Source: Deltaproteobacteria bacterium (GTDB taxonomy: Bacteria; Myxococcota_A; UBA9160; JAFDET01). Taken from it: a stretch of 7,288 nt of DNA. Position numbers and translations under genes: made by a program. The stretch covers positions 1-7,288 of the forward strand of contig JAFDET010000164.1 in assembly GCA_019310195.1 (NCBI GenBank). Reading direction: 5' to 3'. Positions 1 to 6,232 of the stretch are shown in pieces (position 1 is the first letter of the stretch; each line of letters begins with the position of its first letter). Under the pieces are notes generated by a model, which saw nothing but the letters and a program-made list of their open reading frames with translations, ran no database searches and had not been told where the DNA came from.

Positions 1-713
<713 letters not shown>

Positions 714-722
714 GGGGCGCCG

Positions 723-731
723 AGGATAGCA
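723..731 (-). promoter_or_regulatory. Possible extended -10 element just upstream of dapL
   Basis: Read on the minus strand, the 24-base gap before dapL contains TGC followed by TATCCT, which resembles an extended -10 (TGn-TATAAT, four of six matches). The hexamer ends nine bases before the dapL ATG. A transcript from it would start at or just before the start codon, which would explain the absence of a Shine-Dalgarno. I see no good -35 at 16-18 bases. This is inference from a short motif, and read-through from the upstream gene is an equally good explanation for dapL expression. Confidence 0.25.
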
Positions 732-737
732 GCCGGC

Positions 738-2354
738 TCAGGGATCGATCAGCACGCCCGGGTTGAGTACGGCTGCGGGGTCCAGCTCGCGCTTGGCCGC
801 GCGCAGGGCGCGGGCGAACAGCTCGGGCCGCTGGGCGTCGTAGCCCGGGCGGTGGTCGCGTCCGACGGCGTGGTGGTGTGTGACGGTGCCGCCCAGCCGC
901 ACCACCGCCTCCATGGCGGCGCTCTTGATCTCGTCCCACTGCTCCAGCTCGCCGCCGCGGCGGCCCGGAGCGATCACGCTGTAGTACGGCGCCGGTCCGT
1001 CGGGATAGACGTGGGTGAAGCGGCAGGCCAGGCTGCCGCCGCCGCAGATCCGCTTCACCGCGTCGCCCACCGAGGCGCGGACGCCGGCATCGAAGTCCTC
1101 GAAGCGATCCCAGGGGATCGCCGTCTCGAAGGTGTCGGTCACCACCGAGAGCCGGGTCAGCACGTCGCGCAGGTAGGGGGCGTTGAGGAAGGCACTGCGC
1201 CAGGCGCCGGCCGCCCCCTCGCGGCTGGCGCCGGCGTCGCTGCGCGTGCGCGCTGCATCTTCGGGCACGCGGCCGCCGCCGTCGCGGCAAAGCTCGAGGG
1301 CTCGGGCCATCCAGGCATCCAGGTCGTGGTCGGCAGACTCGAAGCCCAGGATCAGCACCGACGCGTCGCCGCTTCCGGCGCCGGCGATGAGCGCCTCCTG
1401 GGCGTCGAGCAGTCGGCAGTTGGCCGGGAAGAGGCCGGCCTGGGAGATGGCGCGGACCGTGTCGGCCCCGCGCGCGAAGCCGTCGTCCCCGTCGAAGAAG
1501 ACCGAGGCGGATGCGCGGCGCGAGGGTCGGTCCTGGAGCCGCATCCACGCCTCGGTGATGACGCCCAGGATGCCCTCGGAGCCGATCCACATCCGGTCCG
1601 GGCTGGGACCCGCACCCGAGCCGGGCAGGCGCCGGGTCTCCACGACGCCGCTGGGCGTGACCGCGCGCAGCGACTCCACGAAGTCGTCGATGTGGGTGTA
1701 GAGCGTGGCGTAGTGGCCGCCCGAACGCGTCGCGATCCAGCCGCCCAGAGTGGAGAACTCGAAGGACTGGGGGAAGTGGCGCAGGGTCAGGCCGTGCGGG
1801 CGCAGGGCGTCTTCGAGGGCCGGTCCGTAGATGCCGGCCTGGATGCGCGCCGCGCGCGAGCTGCGATCGATCTCCAGCACCTGGTCCAGCCGCGAGAGGT
1901 CCAGCGAGACGGCGCCGCGGTAGGCGTCGCCGAGCCTCGCTTCGACGCCGCCCACCACGCTGGATCCGCCGCCGTAGGGGATCGCGGCGGCCCGCGCGTC
2001 GCTGCACCAGTCCAGGATCGCAGCCACCTCCGCCTCGTCGCGCGGGTAGGCCACCTGGTCCGGCGCCGCGGCGAAGTCGCGGCGCAGGCCGCGCACGATG
2101 TCGCGAAACGCCTTGCCGTAGGTGTGGCCGGCGCGGTCGGCGGGCGCGTCGCTCACGATCTCCGCAAGCGCCGCGGGCGGCTGCACCCGGGGCGCGCGCA
2201 GCTCCAGCTCGTCGATGCGCGGCGCCGGCAGCGCTGCGGGCAGCTCCACGCCGAAGCGGCCCTCCAGGGTGCGCGCGATGCCGGACACCGCGTCCTCGCC
2301 GGGGCCCGCGCCCTCCCGTCCCCAGCCCCAGAAGCTGCGTGAAGTGGAATACAC
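738..2354 (-). CDS. FAD-binding oxidase, alkyldihydroxyacetonephosphate synthase-like
   Basis: A 538-residue VAO/PCMH-type flavoprotein. The FAD phosphate loop is IPYGGGSSVVGGVE (125-138). A second FAD segment follows, PQSFEFSTLGGWIATRSGGH (195-214), then IGSEGILGVITE (257-268). Residues that align by eye with the alkyl-DHAP synthase active site are all present: Arg314 (PANCRLLD), Arg396 (PYLRD), Tyr457 (DGPAPYY) and His493-495 (HHH). The motif TFETAIPWDR (408-417) is also characteristic. In eukaryotes the enzyme swaps the acyl chain of acyl-DHAP for a fatty alcohol to make ether lipids. Bacterial homologues are widespread and their substrates are mostly unproven, so the ether-lipid role is inference. 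The start is GTG: the open frame continues 73 codons further, but that part lies entirely within the preceding gene and is low-complexity, and GGAGGA sits six bases before this GTG. The N-terminal RSFWGWGREG is typical of bacterial members. A simple D-lactate/glycolate-type oxidase is less likely because of the HHH. Confidence 0.9.
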   Translation of the reverse strand: MYSTSRSFWGWGREGAGPGEDAVSGIARTLEGRFGVELPAALPAPRIDELELRAPRVQPPAALAEIVSDAPADRAGHTYGKAFRDIVRGLRRDFAAAPDQVAYPRDEAEVAAILDWCSDARAAAIPYGGGSSVVGGVEARLGDAYRGAVSLDLSRLDQVLEIDRSSRAARIQAGIYGPALEDALRPHGLTLRHFPQSFEFSTLGGWIATRSGGHYATLYTHIDDFVESLRAVTPSGVVETRRLPGSGAGPSPDRMWIGSEGILGVITEAWMRLQDRPSRRASASVFFDGDDGFARGADTVRAISQAGLFPANCRLLDAQEALIAGAGSGDASVLILGFESADHDLDAWMARALELCRDGGGRVPEDAARTRSDAGASREGAAGAWRSAFLNAPYLRDVLTRLSVVTDTFETAIPWDRFEDFDAGVRASVGDAVKRICGGGSLACRFTHVYPDGPAPYYSVIAPGRRGGELEQWDEIKSAAMEAVVRLGGTVTHHHAVGRDHRPGYDAQRPELFARALRAAKRELDPAAVLNPGVLIDP

Positions 2355-2356
2355 GC

Positions 2357-3238
2357 TCAGTCCTCCGCCGGCGCCAGCAGCTCCAGGACCTCCTCGTGCG
2401 GGATCGGCAGGCCCTCGGGGTGTACCGGCTGGATGCAGACGTGATTGGCGCCGGCATCCCAGTGCTGTTGGATGCGCTCGCGGATCGCGTCCTCGTCGCC
2501 CCAGGCCACGATGGCATCCACGAGCCGGTCGGAGCCCTCGCCGGCGAAGTCGGAATCCTCGAAGCCCAGCCACTTCAGCGCGTTCTGGTAGTTGGGCAGA
2601 CCCAGGTAGATCTTCATGGCCGCCCGTGCTGCGGCGCGCGCCTTGGACGGGTCGGTGCAGAGCAGCACCTTCTGTTCGGGGCAGAGCAGGGCGTCGGGGC
2701 CCAGGATCTCGCGCGCGCGGGCGGTGTGCTCCGGCGGGACGAAGTAGGGATGAGCCCCCTGGGCGCGCTCGGCCGCCAGGCGCAGCATGTTCTTGCGCAG
2801 CGCGGCCAGCAGGATGGGGCCGTCCTGCTCCGCGGAGGGACCCAGGTAGAGGGCCTTCTCCATGGCCTCCAGGTAGTTGCGCATGGTGGTGACCGGCTTC
2901 GGCGAGTAGTCGTGACCGCGTACGCCCGCCACCAGATGGCTGTGGGACACGCCCATCCCCAGGATGAAGCGCCCGTCGGTCATCTCCGACAGCGTCTTGT
3001 GCGCCTGGTGCATGGTGACCGCGTCACGCGCGTAGATGTTGGCGATGCCCGTGCACAGGGTCAGCTGCGCCGTGCCCGCGGCCAGGTGGCCCAGCAACGC
3101 GAAGGGCTCGCGACCCACCGCCTCGGGGATCCACAGTGCGGAGTAGTCCCAGGCCTCGACGCGGCGCGCGAAGTTGAGCGCGTCGTGGGCGCGCATGCCG
3201 TCGAGAAAGGTCCAGACTCCCAGGCGTCCAAGCGGCAT
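2357..3238 (-). CDS. F420-dependent LLM-class oxidoreductase (TIGR03620/MSMEG_4141-like)
   Basis: A 293-residue luciferase-like monooxygenase-fold protein predicted to use coenzyme F420 for hydride transfer in the cytoplasm; its substrate is unknown. Typical signs are the N-terminal GRLGVWTFLDGM (4-15), the WIPEAVGREPF stretch (36-46), TLCTGIANIYARD (60-72) and GRFILGMGVSHSHLV (89-103). The C-terminal half ends with AGANHVCIQPV, the usual last beta strand of the barrel before the final helix. Length and N-terminus match the MSMEG_4141-type subfamily as I remember it. The ATG has GAGGAG five bases upstream. The gene is first in the minus-strand block and is followed after two bases by the alkyl-DHAP-synthase-like gene, which suggests that both act on one substrate. 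F420 rather than FMN use is inferred from the subfamily; no F420 synthesis gene is in the window. Confidence 0.88.
   Translation of the reverse strand: MPLGRLGVWTFLDGMRAHDALNFARRVEAWDYSALWIPEAVGREPFALLGHLAAGTAQLTLCTGIANIYARDAVTMHQAHKTLSEMTDGRFILGMGVSHSHLVAGVRGHDYSPKPVTTMRNYLEAMEKALYLGPSAEQDGPILLAALRKNMLRLAAERAQGAHPYFVPPEHTARAREILGPDALLCPEQKVLLCTDPSKARAAARAAMKIYLGLPNYQNALKWLGFEDSDFAGEGSDRLVDAIVAWGDEDAIRERIQQHWDAGANHVCIQPVHPEGLPIPHEEVLELLAPAED
2361..2366 (-). promoter_or_regulatory. Shine-Dalgarno deciding the GTG start of the flavoprotein
   Basis: On the minus strand GGAGGA lies six bases before the GTG at 2354. It is inside the last codons (Glu-Asp) of the upstream F420-oxidoreductase gene, whose TGA ends two bases before the GTG. 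This fixes the short start and suggests that translation of the two genes is coupled. Confidence 0.75.
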
Positions 3239-3243
3239 GGCGG

Positions 3244-3249
3244 CTCCTC
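3244..3249 (-). promoter_or_regulatory. Shine-Dalgarno of the F420-dependent oxidoreductase
   Basis: On the minus strand GAGGAG is followed by five bases and then the ATG at 3238. It supports this start over any internal one. Confidence 0.7.
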
Positions 3250-3255
3250 GTGACA

Positions 3256-3281
3256 GGGAGATCAGGGTAACCCACGCTCCC
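3256..3281. promoter_or_regulatory. Nested inverted repeat in the divergent intergenic region (candidate operator)
   Basis: In the 68-base gap between the divergent LLM and cytochrome genes, two inverted repeats share nearly one centre. The outer arms are GGGAG (3256-3260) and CTCCC (3277-3281); the inner one is GGGTAACCC (3265-3273), centred at 3269. The position between two divergent starts fits a regulator binding site. The inner loop is too short for a strong RNA stem, so DNA binding is the more natural reading. In GC-rich DNA such short arms can arise by chance. Confidence 0.3.
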
Positions 3282-3289
3282 GTGCGATG

Positions 3290-3298
3290 TGCCAGAAT
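3290..3298 (+). promoter_or_regulatory. Possible extended -10 element of the cytochrome operon
   Basis: TGC followed by CAGAAT resembles an extended -10 and ends eight bases before the ATG at 3307. There is no Shine-Dalgarno before that ATG, so a transcript starting at or next to the start codon (leaderless or nearly so) would fit. No clear -35 is visible. The arrangement mirrors the one before dapL. The call rests on a short motif only. Confidence 0.27.
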
Positions 3299-3306
3299 CC
3301 CCGCGC

Positions 3307-3912
3307 ATGCGACGCGCGGCGATCGCGACGGTGGCGGCCCTGCTGGGCGCGGGTGCGGGTACGGCGGGCTGGGCCGTCAGCGACCAGCTGGAGCGGAACA
3401 ACGACTTCTGCAACGCATGTCATCTGGAGCCGGAGCGTCCGCTGCACGAGGCGCTGCGCAGGGAGTTCGACGCCCGGCCCTCGGCGTCGCTGGCCGCCGC
3501 GCACGCGGCAGCGACCGTCGACGGGCGACACGATCCGGCCTTTCGCTGCATCGATTGCCACGGTGGGACCGGCGCCCTGGGGCGCCTGCGCGTGAAGGTC
3601 CTCGCCGGCAAGGACGCCTTCTGGTACGGGGTGGGGCGCTTCGAAGAGCCCGATGGCATGCGCTGGCCGCTGTGGGACGACGACTGCCGCAAGTGCCACG
3701 CGGAGTTCGCCGGCCAGTCGTGGCAGGGCTGGGGGCCCGAGCCCTTCCACGCGCGCTCCGTCCACAACACGGCACTGGGCGTCGACTGTGTCGAGTGTCA
3801 TCGGGCCCACGGTCCCGGCGGCGATGCCGGCGGCTACTTTCTGCACGCGGCCCACGTTCGGGCCCAGTGCGCACGCTGTCACGAAGAGTTCAAAGAGGAG
3901 GAGTACCGATGA
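3307..3912 (+). CDS. Membrane-anchored pentahaem cytochrome c, NapC/NrfH-like
   Basis: A 201-residue c-type cytochrome with one N-terminal membrane helix (about 4-24, after MRR) and a periplasmic part. Five CxxCH haem sites are visible: CNACH 35-39, CIDCH 81-85, CRKCH 127-131, CVECH 161-165 and CARCH 188-192. Helix plus haem spacing, with GKDAFWYGVGRFEEP (101-115) after haem 2, resembles the NapC/NirT/NrfH family, which takes electrons from membrane quinol and passes them to periplasmic proteins. Spare histidines for distal ligation include His47, 66, 75, 148, 153, 168, 180 and 183. Two points are unusual. The methionine that usually follows the first haem (CxxCHxM) is missing, as the site reads CHLEP. 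There is also a fifth haem near the C-terminus, where NapC/NrfH proteins have four. The ATG at 3307 is preferred to the in-frame GTG at 3289 because the helix follows directly; neither has a Shine-Dalgarno. It overlaps the next gene by ATGA. Confidence 0.87.
   Translation: MRRAAIATVAALLGAGAGTAGWAVSDQLERNNDFCNACHLEPERPLHEALRREFDARPSASLAAAHAAATVDGRHDPAFRCIDCHGGTGALGRLRVKVLAGKDAFWYGVGRFEEPDGMRWPLWDDDCRKCHAEFAGQSWQGWGPEPFHARSVHNTALGVDCVECHRAHGPGGDAGGYFLHAAHVRAQCARCHEEFKEEEYR
3896..3901 (+). promoter_or_regulatory. Shine-Dalgarno of the exported monohaem protein
   Basis: AGGAGG lies seven bases before the ATG at 3909, inside the Glu-rich 3' end of the pentahaem cytochrome gene. With the ATGA stop/start overlap it indicates coupled translation of the two cytochromes. 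Confidence 0.8.
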
Positions 3913-4706
3913 TCGTCCGCAGCTTCGTCCTGGCCACCCTGGTGGCCGCCGCCGGATCGGCCGCCGCCTACCCCGGTGGTACCCCGAGCTACCAGACCGA
4001 CGTGGCGCCCTTCTGCGCCGGCTGTCATGCATCGCGCGACGTCGCCGCGCTGGCCGGCGCCGGCGAGCGCGCCACCAAGGAGCTGGTCCCGAACAAACAC
4101 CTGGCCGTGATCCGGGCCGGCGAAGCGAAGTCCCCCTACGCCAAGCTGTCCGCCGCCGACCGCGCCACCTTGGTGAAGCACATCGAGGCGCTGGACGCGG
4201 CGTCCGGCGTGATCCTGGAGGCCCCCGCCAGCGTGAAGCCGGGCGAGACCTTTACGGTGATCGTGAAGGTGACGGGCGGCGCGGGGCCCGTCGTGGGAGT
4301 GGGCCTGGTGGATCGCGCCCACCGCTGGTACGCGCGCCCGGCGGCCTCCGTGGGATGGCAGGTGGCGGCAGCGCCGGTCGTCCGCTCGAGTGGCGAGGAG
4401 AAGACCGACTGGCTCCACAAGCGTCCCGCGGACATGGGCCGCAATCTGTCCTTCGTCAACGTGACCGGAATCCACTCCGACGCCGCGCAGAACTCCTTCG
4501 CGACCGCCCAGGTGACCTGGACGCTGCGGGCCCCCAAGGAGATGGGTGAACTGCCCCTGGCCGCCGTGTACCTCTACGGCACCGAGAAGGGTTCACCGCT
4601 CGGCATCACGACGGGTCCCCTGGGTCGCAAGGGCAACGTGGGTGGCCTCGGCGCGGGCGCGGGCCGGGTGATGTTCACCGACGTGCAGGTTATCCGTGTC
4701 GAGTGA
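3909..4706 (+). CDS. Exported monohaem c-type protein with a C-terminal beta-rich domain, function unknown
   Basis: A 265-residue protein that I do not recognise as a named family. Residues 1-20 form a signal peptide (charged start, hydrophobic core, cleavage after AAA before Tyr21). A small cytochrome c-like domain follows (about 25-97), with one CxxCH (CAGCH, 36-40) in a SYQTDVAPFCAGCH context. No methionine follows within that domain, so the distal ligand may be His64 or His91. From about 101 the chain changes to a beta-rich pattern, VILEAPASVKPGETFTVIVK at 101-120, typical of Ig-like or Reeler-like sandwiches. It continues with conserved-looking FVNVTGIH (182-189), VTWTLRAP (202-209) and AAVYLYGTEKG (218-228). 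It ends in a Gly-rich run and a last strand, without an anchor. Given its coupling to the NapC-like gene, it probably receives electrons from that protein or carries a haem to a periplasmic partner; this is inference. Its last 17 bases overlap the convergent symporter gene. Confidence 0.85.
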   Translation: MIVRSFVLATLVAAAGSAAAYPGGTPSYQTDVAPFCAGCHASRDVAALAGAGERATKELVPNKHLAVIRAGEAKSPYAKLSAADRATLVKHIEALDAASGVILEAPASVKPGETFTVIVKVTGGAGPVVGVGLVDRAHRWYARPAASVGWQVAAAPVVRSSGEEKTDWLHKRPADMGRNLSFVNVTGIHSDAAQNSFATAQVTWTLRAPKEMGELPLAAVYLYGTEKGSPLGITTGPLGRKGNVGGLGAGAGRVMFTDVQVIRVE

Positions 4707-6144
4707 ACTCCCCCGCCCGCAGCCTGCGCAGGTAGTCGTCGAGCTCGGCCTTGATGCGGCCGGAGAGTAGGATGACGCCGGGCAGGTTGGGGAAGGCCAT
4801 GCCCAGGATCATCAGGTCGGAGAACGTCACCACCTGATCCAGCTGCGAGACGGCGCCGAACCAGGCGAAGCCCAGGAAGATCAGCTTGTACCAGAGGCTC
4901 GAGCGCTCGCCGAACAGGTGGCTCCACGAGCGCTCGCCGTAGTAGCTCCACGAGATCATGGTGCTGAAGGCGAAGAGCGTGGCCGTGACGGCCAGCAGGA
5001 TCGGGAACCAGGGAAAGACCGTGGCGAAGGCCCAGGAGGTCATCTGGATGCCCTCGCCGGCATCGGGTGCGGCGTGGGCGCCGGTCACCACGATCACCAG
5101 GCCCGTGGTTGCGCACACGATGAGGGTGTCGATGAAGGGCTCCAGCAGCGCCACCAGCCCCTCGCGGATCGGCTCCTTGGTGATGGCCGCCGAGTGGGCG
5201 ATGGGCGCGGACCCGACACCCGCCTCGTTGCTGAAGGCCGCGCGCCGGAAGCCCTGGATCAGCACGCCCACCGCGCCTCCGTAGGCGGCCTCCGGCGCGA
5301 AGGCGCTGTGCACGATGGTCAGCACGCCGCCGGCAAGCTCTCCCGCGTGGGCCAGCAGGATCCACGCGCCGCAGAGCAGGTAGGCTACGCACATGAACGG
5401 GACCAGGGTCGCGGCCACCCGCCCGATGCGGCGGATTCCGCCGATGATGACGACGCCGACCGCCGCAGCCAGAATCGCGCCGAACACAATCGCACCGACG
5501 CGGCCGTCGAACGCGGGGATCACCATGGCCATCTGGGCGGCGGCCTGGTTGGCCTGGAACATGTTGCCGGCGCCGAAGCTCCCGCCGATGCACATGAAGG
5601 AGAAGACCAGCGCCAGCACGCGCCCGCTGCGCGCCCAGCCCAACTCCTTGAGGCCGTCCTCCAGGTAGTGCATTGGGCCGCCGGATACCTTGCCGTTCTC
5701 GTCGATGTGGCGGTACTTCTGGCCCAGGGTGCACTCGGCGAACTTGGAGCTCATGCCGAGGAAGCCGGCCACCACCATCCAGAAGACGGCGCCCGGTCCG
5801 CCCAGTCCCACGGCGACGGCCACGCCGGCGATGTTGCCCAGCCCCACGGTGGCCGAGAGCGCGGCCGAAAGTGCCTGGAAGTGGCTGATCTCTCCCGGGT
5901 CGTCCGGCGAGGAGTAGCGGCCGCGCGCGCAGTCCACCGCGTGGCGGAAGGCGCGCAGGTTCACGAACTGGAAGCGCACGGTGAAGAAGACGGCCGCCAG
6001 GATCAGCCACAGGACGACGATGGGGATGGTGGTGTCGTCGCTCCAGAACGCGACGTCGAAGAAGATCACGCTTTCCAGCGGCGCTACGACCCAGCGGCCG
6101 AAGGCCGCCTCCAGCCCATCCAGGAACGAGAGAAAGCCACCCAC
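4690..6144 (-). CDS. AGCS-family sodium:alanine (glycine) symporter
   Basis: An inner-membrane Na+-coupled amino acid symporter of 484 residues, the usual family size, with about ten or eleven hydrophobic segments. Family landmarks are ALSATVGLGNIAGVAVAVGL (95-114) and the signature PGAVFWMVVAGFLGMSSKFAE (117-137). GGPMHYLEDGLKE (155-167) and RAAFSNEAGVGSAPIAHSAA (301-320) follow. The C-terminal tail (FTRHG) lies in the overlap with the convergent cytochrome gene. The exact start is uncertain. Candidates are GTG 6144 (weak G-run five bases upstream), GTG 6150 and ATG 6201. I chose 6144 because the 19 codons after 6201 are hydrophilic and richer in A/T-ending codons than the rest of the gene, and because 6201 would leave only 31 bases for two divergent promoters. 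Much longer open frames upstream run antisense through the next gene and are not real. The substrate, alanine, glycine or another small amino acid, cannot be read from the sequence. Confidence 0.92.
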   Translation of the reverse strand: MGGFLSFLDGLEAAFGRWVVAPLESVIFFDVAFWSDDTTIPIVVLWLILAAVFFTVRFQFVNLRAFRHAVDCARGRYSSPDDPGEISHFQALSAALSATVGLGNIAGVAVAVGLGGPGAVFWMVVAGFLGMSSKFAECTLGQKYRHIDENGKVSGGPMHYLEDGLKELGWARSGRVLALVFSFMCIGGSFGAGNMFQANQAAAQMAMVIPAFDGRVGAIVFGAILAAAVGVVIIGGIRRIGRVAATLVPFMCVAYLLCGAWILLAHAGELAGGVLTIVHSAFAPEAAYGGAVGVLIQGFRRAAFSNEAGVGSAPIAHSAAITKEPIREGLVALLEPFIDTLIVCATTGLVIVVTGAHAAPDAGEGIQMTSWAFATVFPWFPILLAVTATLFAFSTMISWSYYGERSWSHLFGERSSLWYKLIFLGFAWFGAVSQLDQVVTFSDLMILGMAFPNLPGVILLSGRIKAELDDYLRRLRAGEFTRHG

Positions 6145-6232
6145 GCACACCCCCCAGGAAGCCGTTCTCGCATGGCTCTCGGCTTCCCCGTCCTCTAGCA
6201 TAAACCGCCGCCCTGCCGAGAAGGAGTCCCGC
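6145..6232. promoter_or_regulatory. Divergent promoter region between the symporter and acyl-CoA synthetase genes
   Basis: This short gap is visibly less GC-rich around 6195-6205 than its flanks. On the plus strand CATAAA (6199-6204) could be a -10 giving a leader of about 20 bases for the acyl-CoA synthetase. On the minus strand TATGCT (6202-6197) could be the -10 of the symporter gene. No convincing -35 is seen for either. A seven-base inverted repeat, TCTCGGC (6177-6183) and GCCGAGA (6215-6221), is centred at 6199 on these motifs and could be an operator. All motif calls are weak; the divergent layout itself is the main support. Confidence 0.35.
6221..6226 (+). promoter_or_regulatory. Shine-Dalgarno of the acyl-CoA synthetase gene
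   Basis: AAGGAG lies six bases before the ATG at 6233 and supports that start. Confidence 0.75.

Noticed and set aside
2355..2573. 73-codon N-terminal extension of the flavoprotein from an upstream ATG
   Set aside because: It overlaps the F420-oxidoreductase gene, is Arg/Gly/Pro-rich without homology, and the GTG at 2354 has a well-placed Shine-Dalgarno.
3174..3908. Long in-frame extension upstream of the monohaem protein (510 residues in total)
   Set aside because: It runs out of frame through the pentahaem cytochrome, while the ATG at 3909 has a strong Shine-Dalgarno and begins a clear signal peptide.
4723..4732. Perfect palindrome CCTGCGCAGG near the symporter stop codon, considered as a terminator stem
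   Set aside because: It has no loop and no following T-run and lies inside codons of the symporter; a ten-base palindrome is not surprising in this base composition.
4918..6198. 426-codon plus-strand open frame opposite the symporter
   Set aside because: It is His/Asp/Gly/Ala-rich shadow sequence antisense to a clearly conserved membrane protein gene.
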